DNA of 40,896 bases from Acinetobacter rudis (lineage in GTDB: Bacteria; Pseudomonadota; Gammaproteobacteria; Pseudomonadales; Moraxellaceae), in NCBI RefSeq assembly GCF_031157835.1, contig NZ_JAVIDR010000026.1, positions 1 to 40,896 on the forward strand, written 5' to 3'. This document shows positions 18,167 to 27,794 of the stretch, one piece after another. A program made the translations under genes and the position numbers. The notes below the pieces were generated by a model. The model was given only the letters and a program-made list of their open reading frames with translations. It did no database searches and was not told the origin of the DNA. The number at the start of each line of letters is the position of its first letter. Positions within the stretch are counted from its first letter, which is position 1.

Positions 18167-18757
18167 TTAAGCTAAACGTTGTACAATTTCAGCAAGTCGT
18201 TTACCTTGTGCTTCACATAACACACGCTCATCTTCACTCATCGCTTGATCATGTCTTGCACCACTAACATGGCTAGCACCATATGGCGTTCCACCAGTTT
18301 TAGTATTTGACAGAGCAGGTTGAGTATTATTCAGCCCCATAATCATCATACCGTGGTGAAACAAAGGCGGTAACATGGTTAAAAGCGTACTCTCCTGCCC
18401 ACCATGCATAGATCCAGATGCAGTAAACACACATGCAGGTTTGTCATGTAATGCGCCATTTAACCAAAGGCTGGTTGTCTGATCCCAGAAATATTTCATT
18501 TCACTAGCCATATTACCAAAACGTGTTGGTGAGCCAAGTGCGAGCCCAGCACAATTCGCCAAATCATCTAAGCTACAATATAAATCACCTTCTTCGGGAA
18601 TGCTCGCAGCTGCTTCAGTAACAACAGTAGCCAATTCAGGCACTGTTCTAATTTTCACATTAAGGCCTGTAGACTCAACACCCTTGGCAATCAGTTCAGC
18701 CATTTGCTTCACTGAACCGTATTTACTGTAATATAAAACAAGAATATATGGCTGCAT
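18167..18757 (-). CDS. wrbA: NAD(P)H:quinone oxidoreductase WrbA
   Basis: A 196-residue flavodoxin-like FMN protein that reduces quinones by two electrons and so limits semiquinone formation. The FMN phosphate loop is YYSKYGSVKQMA (about 9-20), followed by SPTRFGNMASEMKYFWD (about 77-93) and TASGSMHGGQE (about 111-121), all typical of WrbA. It stands upstream of the OsmC gene on the same strand. Confidence 0.92.
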   Translation of the reverse strand: MQPYILVLYYSKYGSVKQMAELIAKGVESTGLNVKIRTVPELATVVTEAAASIPEEGDLYCSLDDLANCAGLALGSPTRFGNMASEMKYFWDQTTSLWLNGALHDKPACVFTASGSMHGGQESTLLTMLPPLFHHGMMIMGLNNTQPALSNTKTGGTPYGASHVSGARHDQAMSEDERVLCEAQGKRLAEIVQRLA

Positions 18758-18872
18758 ATTTTGCTAGACTAAGATAAAAGAGAAAACTATACGTTATTTT
18801 TCTCTTTTTGGGATATCTCTATGCATTTGAATAATGTAAGAATTTAAATAAAAGAATCGAGACGGCATTTTT

Positions 18873-20135
18873 ATGTTAGAAAAGTATTTTCAGAAACTCC
18901 CTTTTTATGATCACACATGGTTTCAGTTTGTCCTCTTTGTCATTAAACGTTTTGAGGCTGACCGTTGTCGTGAACAAGCTGGCTCGCTCACTTACACAAC
19001 ACTTTTTGCAGTCGTACCAATGCTGACTGTTTTTCTGGTGATCATCTCTTCTATCAATGCCTTAGAGCCAGCGAGACAACAACTACAACAGTTAATTTAT
19101 AGTAATTTTTTACCAAAAACCACAATCGCCTTTGACAAAGCACTCAACGCCTTTACGTCTAAATCAAGCAACCTAACAGTTATTGGTATTTTATTTCTAT
19201 TTGTCACAACAGTACTTATGCTGACCAGTATTGAAACTGTATTTAACCGAATTTGGCGAGTACGCGAAACCCGTGGTGGGATTGTTGGTTTTATGCGTTA
19301 TTGGACGATTATTTCCTTAGGTCCAATTTTGTTAGGTAGCGCATTTGTTATTTCCTCTACCATCACCTCTATGAACGTATTAAGCAGTAACTTTGCAGGT
19401 TACAACTTAGATGGAACTTATCTATTCGGTTTTATTTCTTTTGCTTTGACCATACTCGGCTTCTTTATTCTCTATTGGATGATTCCTAATCGCCCTGTGC
19501 CAGCCAAAGCAGCTATGATTGCTGCAGCTTTTAGTGCCACAATCTTTGTATTACTTAAAAACTTGTTTGGTTTTGTCATGGCAAACTTCACCAGTTATGA
19601 AATCATCTATGGTGCTTTTGCCGCAGTCCCTATCTTCCTGCTTTGGATATTTTTATCGTGGAACATTATTTTACTTGGTGTAGAGCTGAGTTATGCACTT
19701 ACTGCATTTAATGCACATAAAGAGTCGAATCGGCATCCAGTGATTATGCTCATGGATCTACTACAACTTTTCTATAATAAGCAAAAAAAGGGTGAAGCAG
19801 TATCAGACGCAGAAGCGCTTGACGTTCTTGGTCGTGAAGAAATTGGCCGCTGGCCAAGTCACCTGAATATTTTAATGAAAAATAATTTAATTAAATGTAC
19901 TGGTGATGACAAATTTGTCCTTGTACGCAATCTCAATGAAGTTGATTTCTGGCAATTTTACAAAATGCTCCCTTACCCATTACCTCGGCGTCAGGATATT
20001 ATTGATATAACTCAAGATAAGCCATGGCTGCAAGATATTGGACCTGCCTTGTTAGAGTCAGATGCGGCTCTTACTGCCCGCCTCTCCGTTCCTTTATCAC
20101 AAATTTTTGAAGATAACTCTCGCTCAAAGTTATAG
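18873..20135 (+). CDS. YihY/BrkB family inner-membrane protein
   Basis: A 420-residue membrane protein of the YihY (UPF0761) family, once misannotated as ribonuclease BN. About six membrane segments lie in residues 35-290 with the conserved motifs AGSLTYTTLFAVVPMLTV and FNRIWRVRETRGG; a C-terminal soluble domain of about 130 residues follows, as in the longer members of the family. The transported or bound substrate is unknown. The ATG at 18873 is preceded by GAGACGG. Confidence 0.87.
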   Translation: MLEKYFQKLPFYDHTWFQFVLFVIKRFEADRCREQAGSLTYTTLFAVVPMLTVFLVIISSINALEPARQQLQQLIYSNFLPKTTIAFDKALNAFTSKSSNLTVIGILFLFVTTVLMLTSIETVFNRIWRVRETRGGIVGFMRYWTIISLGPILLGSAFVISSTITSMNVLSSNFAGYNLDGTYLFGFISFALTILGFFILYWMIPNRPVPAKAAMIAAAFSATIFVLLKNLFGFVMANFTSYEIIYGAFAAVPIFLLWIFLSWNIILLGVELSYALTAFNAHKESNRHPVIMLMDLLQLFYNKQKKGEAVSDAEALDVLGREEIGRWPSHLNILMKNNLIKCTGDDKFVLVRNLNEVDFWQFYKMLPYPLPRRQDIIDITQDKPWLQDIGPALLESDAALTARLSVPLSQIFEDNSRSKL

Positions 20136-20171
20136 ATAAATTTTACCTCACACACCATGATCTGCAGACAT

Positions 20172-20205
20172 AAAAAAACCTATCTTGTCTTAATGACAAG
20201 ATAGG
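20172..20205 (-). terminator. Terminator for the minus-strand gene at 20222
   Basis: Perfect 11-base arms CCTATCTTGTC (20179-20189) and GACAAGATAGG (20195-20205) enclose a five-base loop. On the minus strand the stem is followed by seven T (complement of 20172-20178). On the plus strand there is no T run. Confidence 0.8.
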
Positions 20206-20221
20206 AATGTGTCCACAATCA

Positions 20222-20500
20222 TTAACTCAAAAACTGTGGTTTTTCATCCACAACTTCTGCTTGCCATTCACCAACTTGTTTTTCCATTAGGCTAAATAGC
20301 GCAGCTTGAATCATATGTTGAGCCAATACTGTTGTTTGTTCACCTAACATCTGTTTCACTTCAGCATTGAACTGAATGGTAATTAATGGTTCTTTCTCAG
20401 ACCCAGCATTACGCAGTGCTAACTCACCACTTTCAAGTTGAACCAATTCGAGAATGACTTCTTGATTGCCGAATAATTCTTTTAACTGTTCTATAGTCAT
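20222..20500 (-). CDS. Small conserved protein of unknown function
   Basis: A 92-residue acidic soluble protein. I do not recognise the family. The start is ATG at 20500 with GGAGG just upstream; the frame continues 15 codons further but without a better site. The first half is strand-like (EVILELVQLESGELALR), the second a long helix (VKQMLGEQTTVLAQHMIQAALFSLMEKQ). It is the last of a run of small minus-strand genes. Confidence 0.65.
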   Translation of the reverse strand: MTIEQLKELFGNQEVILELVQLESGELALRNAGSEKEPLITIQFNAEVKQMLGEQTTVLAQHMIQAALFSLMEKQVGEWQAEVVDEKPQFLS

Positions 20501-20599
20501 AAATCCTCCATGCCCAACATAATACAAAATATAGTTTGTCTGCATTATGATGATATATCGGGATAAACATTGGACAATTCAAGTTATCCCGCTCATAAA

Positions 20600-21103
20600 T
20601 TAAAATTCGACCATCTCATTACGAAACCCATCAAACAGTTGAGACAAATCTCTGTGCCATTCACGTAAGATTTCACTATCAGGCAACCATGCTTGTGGAG
20701 ATTGCGTCACTTTAATAATAAGATTCGATGAAGTTTCGGGTTCGGGCTCAGCAGCCGCAGGTTCTGTTGCGTACTGACATAGTCGATATGCCCGTTTAAG
20801 CTCTGCAATAAGCCCTTGCTTGGCTAATTGTTGCATCACCACAACTTCTGGTGATACTTGTCCTTTAAGTGCCATTTCTTCTTCTATAGACTTCAAGGTT
20901 GGGTATTGATCATTTAAGCGATAATAACGCACCAATTCTTGTAAGAATGCTAACAGCGCGCCATGCAGATGAAAAACTGCCGATTCACGTGCAGCTTGAA
21001 CTTGCTGAACTTGATCTAGTTGCTCTGCTTGTTGGCAAGCCAAACGAGCAAAATATAATTTTTGATTGGTACGATCAATGTGATAGCGCGCAACACGGGA
21101 CAT
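20600..21103 (-). CDS. DUF6586-like protein
   Basis: A 167-residue helical protein. The N-terminal RTNQKLYFARLACQQAEQ and the following pattern EAVFHLHGALLAFLQEL resemble a family I know as DUF6586 from Pseudomonas and Acinetobacter; its function is unknown. A low-complexity AEPAAAEPEPE linker-like part (about 120-130) precedes the C-terminal segment. The start is ATG at 21103 after TTGGAAA; the frame is open 44 codons more but that part looks non-conserved. Confidence 0.65.
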   Translation of the reverse strand: MSRVARYHIDRTNQKLYFARLACQQAEQLDQVQQVQAARESAVFHLHGALLAFLQELVRYYRLNDQYPTLKSIEEEMALKGQVSPEVVVMQQLAKQGLIAELKRAYRLCQYATEPAAAEPEPETSSNLIIKVTQSPQAWLPDSEILREWHRDLSQLFDGFRNEMVEF

Positions 21104-21271
21104 AGCTTTTTTCCAAATAGCACTCCGCTTTAGCTTAAATATTATCAGTTCAAAAAACAAAGGATTTAAGCATTTTTTTAACATGTCACCGAAATTAATC
21201 GACCAAAAACTGTGCCAAATAAGTCTTTGACTCAACTAATTCAACTGACATATTAAAAATCAGAGGCCGAA

Positions 21272-21508
21272 TTATTCAGCCACTTTAACACGCATCCCCA
21301 CACCTTTTACTTTCAGCGTATTCAGCCCCTTAACAGCCTTAACACCTTCACGAGGATTGGTCATTTCAACAAATCCGAAACCTTTAGATTTCCCAGTTTC
21401 CTGATCAAGAACAATCACACAAGATTCAACCTGCCCAAAAGGTTCAAATAAAGCAAGCAATTCTGCCTCAGTAATTGATCGCTCTAAATTACGTACAAGT
21501 ATTTTCAT
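21272..21508 (-). CDS. Single-RRM RNA-binding protein
   Basis: A 78-residue protein made of one RNA recognition motif. RNP2 is ILVRNL (residues 3-8) and RNP1 is KGFGFVEM (about 42-49). Such single-RRM proteins occur in many proteobacteria and cyanobacteria and bind single-stranded RNA; targets are unknown. The start is ATG at 21508 with AAGG seven bases upstream; a 16-codon extension is possible but not supported. It follows the helicase gene by 70 bases. Confidence 0.88.
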   Translation of the reverse strand: MKILVRNLERSITEAELLALFEPFGQVESCVIVLDQETGKSKGFGFVEMTNPREGVKAVKGLNTLKVKGVGMRVKVAE

Positions 21509-21578
21509 TTCATAACCTTTTAAACAACTATATAAAAAGAGGGACTCTGCAAACACTCACAGATTCCCATGCTTAAGT

Positions 21579-23567
21579 TTAATCTAGATTCAATCCAAAA
21601 TCGAAATCTATTCTACCAGATGAGTATGTAGGAGCCCGTTGTCCAGTATTTTTCTGATGATGTGTTTCGCTTATACATAATTTACGGCTTAAACCTGTCA
21701 AAAAATAATGCTCTATTTTACGACCTTGCTCATCATACTTTTCACTTGTCCACTGACTTAGGTTTTGTTTGGTCAAGATCAATTCATTTTGGGCACGTGT
21801 TAGGGCGACATAAAGCACACGGCGTTCTTCCTCAACCTCATCAAAACTCTCAAGCGCACGAGCATGTGGATACTGGCCAGGACTTACGTTAGCAACATAG
21901 CAAACCTTTTGTTCAGTTCCTTTTGCCGAATGAATTGTAATCAATGTTACAACATCATTTTGCTCTAAACGTTCAACTTCCGAAATGGAAATCGGATCTA
22001 AAACGTATTGTTCTAAAAACTCGCTAAGTTGCTGATGTTTCTCGGCAAGCTGCGTAACCAAGTCAAAATCATTACAGCGTTTTGACCAGTCTTTTTTGGC
22101 ATAGTTTTCACTTAGCTGCTCTTTCAAAGCATCAATCGCTAGGCTCACACACTGCTGTACTTGATCTTTAAGCACCGACATCTGCTGCATAATTAAAATT
22201 GCTTCAGCTGAAACTCGGCCAAATTTTTCTAAAATAGTGACAATTGCACTGATATCATCAGCTTTAACCAATTGTAATGCGAGCTTACTTGCACCGACAT
22301 CGCCTACACCGGGCCATAATGTTAAAAACCGCATCCATGCAATATCATCTTGCGGATTAGCAATAACACGCAGCATACTCAATAAATCTTTGACATGTGC
22401 TGTCTCTAATAATTTCATTCCACCAATGAAACGATAAGGCACATTCGCTTGAATACATGCAGTCTCAATATGTCTCGCAGCAAAAGACGAGCGTACTAAT
22501 ACCATATGCTCATGCCAAGCGGTACCATCAACAAGGTGTCTTTGTTTGATATCTGCTGCAATCCAAGCAGCCTCATCAAACTCATTGCGAAAAATATGAA
22601 TTTTAGGCTTTAACCCAGAACCACGCTGTGCTTCGAGTTGTTTATCGTAGTGAATAGGACTTTGTAATAACAACCAATTTGAAAGATCTAAAATTTCTTG
22701 AGTAGAACGATAATTACGTTCTAATTTAAAAATTTGAGCATTAGCTACCCGATCTTTAAAACGATGAATATTTTCAAAATCAGCACCACGAAAGGCATAA
22801 ATGGATTGTGCATCATCGCCCACGCAAAACAAGTTTACCTGCTCCAACAATGGCTCAAGTAAAGCCCACTGTAACGGATTGGTATCTTGCATTTCATCAA
22901 CCAATAAATGTTTACACATAGAGGCAACATAATTGACCAATGATTCAGACTGGGCAAATGCTGCCGCAACAACAACTAAAATGTCATCATAATCTAAAAA
23001 ATGACGTGCCTGCTTACGCTGTTGATAATCCTGCATAAGCTGTTTAATTGCTTCTTTTTGCTCTACAAATTCAGGGAGTTGAGCTTCTAATGCTTGACTT
23101 AAAGATTGTCTAGTATTCCGTGCAAATGAATACAAATCACAAAGCTCTTTCGGTTTAGGTAAAGCATTTATATGATTTTTATCATCTTTACCACGTAATA
23201 AACGAAACATTAGCATTTGATCATCACGATCAATAATAGAAAATTGTTCTAAACCAAAAGCTTTAGGCACACGGCGTAATAAATACATGCAAAAGGTATG
23301 GAAAGTTGAAGCTCTTAAACCTTTTGCACTGGCTCCCAAAGCCAACTCAACTCTTGATACTATTTCACTTGCTGCACGACGAGTAAAAGTTAATATCTGT
23401 ATTTGATCCGCAGGTACCCCTTGTTCAATTAAATAAGCTGCACGAGCAACAATGGTCTTTGTTTTACCACAACCAGCTCCAGCTAAAACCAAACTATGCT
23501 GCGCCTCAGTGGTTGCTGCTTGTTTTTGTTGAGTATTCAACTCATCAATCAGGACTTTTAAACTCAT
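21579..23567 (-). CDS. UvrD/Rep-family ATP-dependent DNA helicase
   Basis: A 662-residue superfamily 1A helicase. Motif I is AGAGCGKT (29-36), motif Ia/Ib lies in ILTFTRRAASEI, motif II is VDEMQDTNPLQW (DEMQD in place of the usual DEFQD), motif III is GDDAQSIYAFRG, motif IV is LERNYRST, motif V is VTLITIHSAKGTE and motif VI is VLYVALTRAQ. It is likely to act in DNA repair or replication restart. I cannot place it as UvrD or Rep proper, since both are usually encoded elsewhere. The start is ATG at 23567; the ribosome site is weak (GAGTGG). Confidence 0.9.
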   Translation of the reverse strand: MSLKVLIDELNTQQKQAATTEAQHSLVLAGAGCGKTKTIVARAAYLIEQGVPADQIQILTFTRRAASEIVSRVELALGASAKGLRASTFHTFCMYLLRRVPKAFGLEQFSIIDRDDQMLMFRLLRGKDDKNHINALPKPKELCDLYSFARNTRQSLSQALEAQLPEFVEQKEAIKQLMQDYQQRKQARHFLDYDDILVVVAAAFAQSESLVNYVASMCKHLLVDEMQDTNPLQWALLEPLLEQVNLFCVGDDAQSIYAFRGADFENIHRFKDRVANAQIFKLERNYRSTQEILDLSNWLLLQSPIHYDKQLEAQRGSGLKPKIHIFRNEFDEAAWIAADIKQRHLVDGTAWHEHMVLVRSSFAARHIETACIQANVPYRFIGGMKLLETAHVKDLLSMLRVIANPQDDIAWMRFLTLWPGVGDVGASKLALQLVKADDISAIVTILEKFGRVSAEAILIMQQMSVLKDQVQQCVSLAIDALKEQLSENYAKKDWSKRCNDFDLVTQLAEKHQQLSEFLEQYVLDPISISEVERLEQNDVVTLITIHSAKGTEQKVCYVANVSPGQYPHARALESFDEVEEERRVLYVALTRAQNELILTKQNLSQWTSEKYDEQGRKIEHYFLTGLSRKLCISETHHQKNTGQRAPTYSSGRIDFDFGLNLD

Positions 23568-23688
23568 AACCACTCAACATATTTTTGACATAGGCAGTTT
23601 AACAGAGCAGTCCCTGAAAAGCTGAACCAAGTACCATCAAACTATTTTTCTATTCGCCTAATCATACATTCATCACGCAAAATTCAAT

Positions 23689-24837
23689 TTACCGAGGCTC
23701 AAGCAAGTGAAGAATACGTGCAATACTTTCACAGCACTGTTGCAGATTTTTAGCACCATTTAAGCATGCTTGTTCAAGCGTACAGCACTCAGACACGATC
23801 GAGAAAATCGAAGAGAAACCAGCTGCATATAAGTCCTCTATTCCATCTCCGACCCGACCTGCACATGCAATAACAGGTACATTGAACTGCTTAGCCAATT
23901 GCATTACGCCATAAGGTGTTTTCCCTTCTAAGGTTTGTCGATCAATCGCACCTTCTCCAGTAAATACATAATCAGCATCATTTAAATACTGTCGAAGATT
24001 AACCAGGTTCATCATGGTTTCAACACCAGAGGCCATGCGAGCACCAGCAAAAACCATTAAACCATAACCTAAGCCACCAGCAGCACCAGCACCGGCAATA
24101 TCTTGATAATTTACATTTAATTGTTTTTGAATACATGTTGCCACATGTGTTAAGCACTGATCTAAATATTGCACCTGATCTACAGTTGCACCTTTTTGAG
24201 GACCATAGACAAAAGAAGCACCATTTGGCCCAGTCAAAGGATTACTTACATCACTTGCAATCACAATTTCTCGATCACATAAACGTGCATCAAGATTGTT
24301 TAAATCTATACGATCTAACTGCGACAAAGCCAATGCACCTAAAGCAAGCTCTTCCCCATTTTTATTATAAAATCGTGCTCCTAAGGCTTGAGCCATACCA
24401 ATACCAGCATCATTAGTTACACTACCACCCAATCCAATGATGATGCGCTTTGCACCATGATCCAATGCAGCAATAATCAGCTCACCAACACCATAACTCG
24501 TCGTATAAAATGGATCGCGCTGCGAAAGCTCTAACAGCTCTATACCACTCGCTAAAGCCATCTCGATTACAGCTGTCTCACCATGGTCTAAAAGAGCAAA
24601 ATAAGCATGAACTCGCAGCTCAGCTCGTGGTCCCATCACTTCAAGTTCTACTTTCTTCGCTTCACAAGCAAAAAGAACGGCATCAACGGTGCCCTCTCCA
24701 CCATCGGCCATTGGCACATGAATGATCTTGGCATCAGGAAATACTTTCAATATCCCCAAGGACATTGCTTCGCAAGCTTGATTTGCACTCATGCTTTCTT
24801 TAAACGAATCGGGAGCTAAAACAAAGGTTTTGCTCAT
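23689..24837 (-). CDS. Glycerate kinase (GarK/GlxK family)
   Basis: A 382-residue type-II glycerate kinase that phosphorylates D-glycerate, probably at the 2-position. The N-terminal LAPDSFKESMSA and VPMADGGEGTVDA, GLGGSVTNDAG, and the C-terminal FTGEGAIDRQTLEGKTPYGV are the family's signatures. The start is ATG at 24837 after GGAGATTAAT. No sugar-acid degradation genes are close, so the pathway context is not shown here. Confidence 0.92.
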   Translation of the reverse strand: MSKTFVLAPDSFKESMSANQACEAMSLGILKVFPDAKIIHVPMADGGEGTVDAVLFACEAKKVELEVMGPRAELRVHAYFALLDHGETAVIEMALASGIELLELSQRDPFYTTSYGVGELIIAALDHGAKRIIIGLGGSVTNDAGIGMAQALGARFYNKNGEELALGALALSQLDRIDLNNLDARLCDREIVIASDVSNPLTGPNGASFVYGPQKGATVDQVQYLDQCLTHVATCIQKQLNVNYQDIAGAGAAGGLGYGLMVFAGARMASGVETMMNLVNLRQYLNDADYVFTGEGAIDRQTLEGKTPYGVMQLAKQFNVPVIACAGRVGDGIEDLYAAGFSSIFSIVSECCTLEQACLNGAKNLQQCCESIARILHLLEPR

Positions 24838-25057
24838 ATTAATCTCCAACTATGGTTTCTTGTTTAGAGCAAAATAATATTTATTCATGCTGCATGTTTA
24901 ATACTGATTTCCTAACTTTAGATTAGTCACGAAAAGAGTGAAATACGAATAAATCTCATTCACTTAAAGTTTCATATAAAAATTTAAGCATAAATGCTGT
25001 TATTATCTAAGACCATTTATATTTATTTTCATATTTTTCACATATTAGAGATCATTT

Positions 25058-25597
25058 ATGTATAAACGCTTTGCCTCAGTACTACTCATATCTTTTCTTA
25101 GTTCAAGTTCGGCACTTTATGCTGCACCCATGAAAAATGAGTCTCTTGAAAAGCTTATACAGCTCTCTAATGTTGAAAACTTTATTAAAAATAGTGCAAC
25201 TGAAATGCGCCCAGTGCTGGATCAACAAGCTGAGCTTATTATCAAACAATCACTTGCAGTTGAAAAACTCAATGCCAAACAACAACAAGCCGCACAACAG
25301 CTTTCTGCACTGATGTTTGCCAAAAATCAAGAAATTATGCAAAACCCTAGATTTATGCAAATGATTAAAAATATATATCAAAAAACATATACTGAAGAAG
25401 AAGCTCAGGCCTATATTACTTTTCTCAGCTCACCGCTAGGCCAATCCATTTCCCAAAAAACATCTAAACTCACAACAGAAATGATGCAAGAGTCAACAAA
25501 GATTGCATATGAATTATTTAATGATACAGCTCAACAAAAAGAGTTTATGTTACAGCTGAGCAAAATTATTGCCCCACTGACTGAACAAAAAAAATAG
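25058..25597 (+). CDS. DUF2059 domain-containing exported protein
   Basis: A 179-residue protein with a signal peptide (RFASVLLISFLSSSSALYA, cut near residue 22). The C-terminal half has the DUF2059 pattern YTEEEAQAYITFLSSPLGQSI (split: YTEEEAQAYI, then SPLGQS near 124-131), which in the family reads F-T-x-x-E-x-x-x-x-x-x-F-Y-x-S-P-x-G. The function is unknown; members are periplasmic. It is divergent from the glycerate kinase gene and convergent with clpX. Confidence 0.82.
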   Translation: MYKRFASVLLISFLSSSSALYAAPMKNESLEKLIQLSNVENFIKNSATEMRPVLDQQAELIIKQSLAVEKLNAKQQQAAQQLSALMFAKNQEIMQNPRFMQMIKNIYQKTYTEEEAQAYITFLSSPLGQSISQKTSKLTTEMMQESTKIAYELFNDTAQQKEFMLQLSKIIAPLTEQKK

Positions 25598-25615
25598 TGC
25601 AATAAATGAAGACAT

Positions 25616-25652
25616 AAAAAAACCGTGCAATTCAGAAATTACACGGTTTTTT
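25616..25652. terminator. Bidirectional terminator between the DUF2059 gene and clpX
   Basis: Arms AACCGTG and CACGGTT with an inner AATT/AATT pairing and one C-A mismatch, flanked by A and T runs, serve both convergent genes. Confidence 0.85.
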
Positions 25653-25662
25653 AGGCACAAAA

Positions 25663-26964
25663 TTAAGCTGATTTAATTACTTTTAACTCAGTTTTCTCTT
25701 GTGTCTCTTTCTCTTGCTTTGGTTGACGCTCTTTCTTGTATTCTGGTGCAGCCTTATCATTAATAACTGCAGCATTAATGACAACTGTACCCACATCATC
25801 ACGACTTGGTAGGTCATACATAGTTTCTAGCAATACATTTTCTAAAATTGAACGTAGACCACGCGCCCCTGTATTTCTTTCCAATGCTTTTTGCGCAACA
25901 GCACGTAAAGCATCATCTTCAAAAACAAGATCAACATCTTCCATTTCAAATAAATATTGGTACTGACGTGTTAATGCATTTTTAGGTTCAGTTAAAATCT
26001 GCATTAGCGCAGCTTCATCTAACTCTTCTAGAGTTGCGATTACAGGCAAACGACCAATGAACTCTGGGATTAAACCAAATTTAACCAAATCATTGGCTTC
26101 AACCTGACTAAAGAGCTCTGAAACTTTTTTGGTATCATCTTTACTACGTACATCTGCAGTAAAACCAATACCACCCTTCTCTTGACGCTGTTGCACCACT
26201 TTTTCAAGGCCAGCAAATGCACCACCACAAATAAACAATATATTTGAGGTATCAATCTGAATGAACTCTTGCTGAGGATGCTTACGTCCACCTTGAGGAG
26301 GAATTGAAGCAACAGTACCTTCAATCATTTTTAATAATGCTTGTTGTACGCCTTCACCAGAAACATCTCGAGTAATAGATGGGTTCTCTGACTTACGAGT
26401 GATTTTATCAATCTCATCAATGTAGATAATACCCTTTTGAGCTTTCTCTACATCATAATCAGCTTTTTGCAGTAGCTTTTGTACAATGTTTTCAACATCT
26501 TCACCAACATAACCTGCTTCTGTGAGTGTTGTTGCATCAGCCATTGCAAAAGGAACATCAAGTAAACGTGCAAGAGTTTGAGCCAATAACGTTTTACCTG
26601 AACCTGTAGGTCCAATAAGTAAAATGTTTGATTTGGCAATTTCAATTGCATCTTCTTTCTGTGCAGTTTGAGAGACTTTTAAACGTTTGTAATGGTTATA
26701 TACCGCCACAGACAAAGTCTTCTTCGCTGTACTTTGACCAATAACATACTGATCAAGCGCAGCACGAATCTCATGCGGCTTAGGTAAAGGACGAGTTGCC
26801 CAGTCACCACTTTCTACTTGTTGACTGGTTTGAACTAGGTCCATGCACACGTCCACGCATTCATTACAAATAAATGCGTCCTCGCCTGCAATCAGCTTAC
26901 CGACTTCAGACTGCGTTTTACCGCAAAATGAACAATGCTTTTGTCCTTGAGGATTTTCGGACAT
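25663..26964 (-). CDS. clpX: ATP-dependent Clp protease ATP-binding subunit ClpX
   Basis: AAA+ unfoldase that feeds substrates to ClpP. The N-terminal zinc-binding domain has CSFC and CNEC (about residues 11-14 and 34-37); Walker A is GPTGSGKT, Walker B is IIYIDEID, and the ClpP-docking IGF loop is present in GGIGFTAD. The 433-residue length is slightly longer than E. coli ClpX because of a charged Lys/Glu-rich tail. The start is ATG at 26964 with GGAG five bases upstream; a GTG two codons earlier is possible. It is 34 bases after clpP. Confidence 0.97.
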   Translation of the reverse strand: MSENPQGQKHCSFCGKTQSEVGKLIAGEDAFICNECVDVCMDLVQTSQQVESGDWATRPLPKPHEIRAALDQYVIGQSTAKKTLSVAVYNHYKRLKVSQTAQKEDAIEIAKSNILLIGPTGSGKTLLAQTLARLLDVPFAMADATTLTEAGYVGEDVENIVQKLLQKADYDVEKAQKGIIYIDEIDKITRKSENPSITRDVSGEGVQQALLKMIEGTVASIPPQGGRKHPQQEFIQIDTSNILFICGGAFAGLEKVVQQRQEKGGIGFTADVRSKDDTKKVSELFSQVEANDLVKFGLIPEFIGRLPVIATLEELDEAALMQILTEPKNALTRQYQYLFEMEDVDLVFEDDALRAVAQKALERNTGARGLRSILENVLLETMYDLPSRDDVGTVVINAAVINDKAAPEYKKERQPKQEKETQEKTELKVIKSA

Positions 26965-26998
26965 TTTCACTCCAAATATTTTAACTTTAATTTAGATC

Positions 26999-27610
26999 TT
27001 AGTTTTCAGGACGTTTTGACAATACTTCATCAACTAGACCATATTCTTTTGCTTGTTGCGCTGTCATAAAATTATCACGATCTGTATCACGAGCGACCGT
27101 TTCATAATCTTGACCACTATGCTCCGCCATTAATTTGTTTAAGCGTTCTTTAATGAAAATAATTTCACGTGCGTGAATTTCAATATCAGAAGCTTGACCG
27201 CGGAAACCACCTAATGGTTGATGGATCATAACACGTGCATTTTCAAGGCAATAACGTTTACCTTTTGCACCAGCATTTAACAAGAAGGCACCCATAGAAG
27301 CTGCCTGCCCCATACAATAGGTCACAACATCAGGTTTAATGAACTGCATTGTGTCATAGATTGCCATGCCAGCAGTCACAGAGCCACCTGGTGAATTGAT
27401 ATAGAGATGGATATCTTTATCTGGATTTTCTGCTTCTAAAAACAACATTTGCGCCACAATCAAATTGGCCATATTGTCTTCAACTTCGCCTGTCAAGAAA
27501 ATGACTCGATCACGTAATAAACGTGAGAAAATATCAAATGAGCGCTCGCCGCGAGAAGACTGTTCAAGAACAACGGGGACTAATGCATTATCAATAGTTG
27601 GAACGTACAT
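26999..27610 (-). CDS. clpP: ATP-dependent Clp protease proteolytic subunit ClpP
   Basis: Serine protease subunit that forms the tetradecameric chamber used with ClpX or ClpA. The catalytic triad is S105 (GQAASMGA), H130 (MIHQPLGG) and D179 (by spacing, in RDTDRD). Length is 203 residues. The start ATG follows AGGA by ten bases. It has its own upstream region, since a strong terminator ends tig before it, and it is followed by clpX. Confidence 0.97.
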   Translation of the reverse strand: MYVPTIDNALVPVVLEQSSRGERSFDIFSRLLRDRVIFLTGEVEDNMANLIVAQMLFLEAENPDKDIHLYINSPGGSVTAGMAIYDTMQFIKPDVVTYCMGQAASMGAFLLNAGAKGKRYCLENARVMIHQPLGGFRGQASDIEIHAREIIFIKERLNKLMAEHSGQDYETVARDTDRDNFMTAQQAKEYGLVDEVLSKRPEN

Positions 27611-27652
27611 ACGTTATTTATCCTGATTTTTGTTTCTCAGATTCATTTCCAC

Positions 27653-27681
27653 AATATGAGGGATAATATTCAAAATTGCAA
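27653..27681 (-). promoter_or_regulatory. Candidate clpP promoter, sigma-32-like
   Basis: On the minus strand, CCCTCATAT (complement of 27654-27662) lies 13 bases after TTGCAA (complement of 27676-27681). The -10 part resembles the heat-shock consensus CCCCATnT; the -35 matches CTTGAAA only partly. The same boxes can be read as a modest sigma-70 promoter (TTGCAA, 17 bases, CATATT). Confidence 0.35.
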
Positions 27682-27754
27682 AATATTCCCTATAAAAGAA
27701 CGAACATTTTTCTGCTACCCACGGTTTTATCGTTTTTCACCACCAAACCCACAA

Positions 27755-27782
27755 TAAAAAAGGCGCTCTAAGCGCCTTTTTT
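27755..27782. terminator. Terminator after tig
   Basis: Arms GGCGCT and AGCGCC around a CTA loop, with A and T runs on either side. It ends tig on the minus strand and separates it from clpP. Confidence 0.88.
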
Positions 27783-27794
27783 AGCAACAAAAAC

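Noticed and set aside
18873..20135. Ribonuclease BN
   Set aside because: YihY-family proteins were once given this name, but the protein is an integral membrane protein without nuclease motifs.
26070..26324. 84-codon minus-strand frame inside clpX
   Set aside because: It is an out-of-frame shadow of the clpX coding sequence with Leu/Val-rich, non-protein-like composition.
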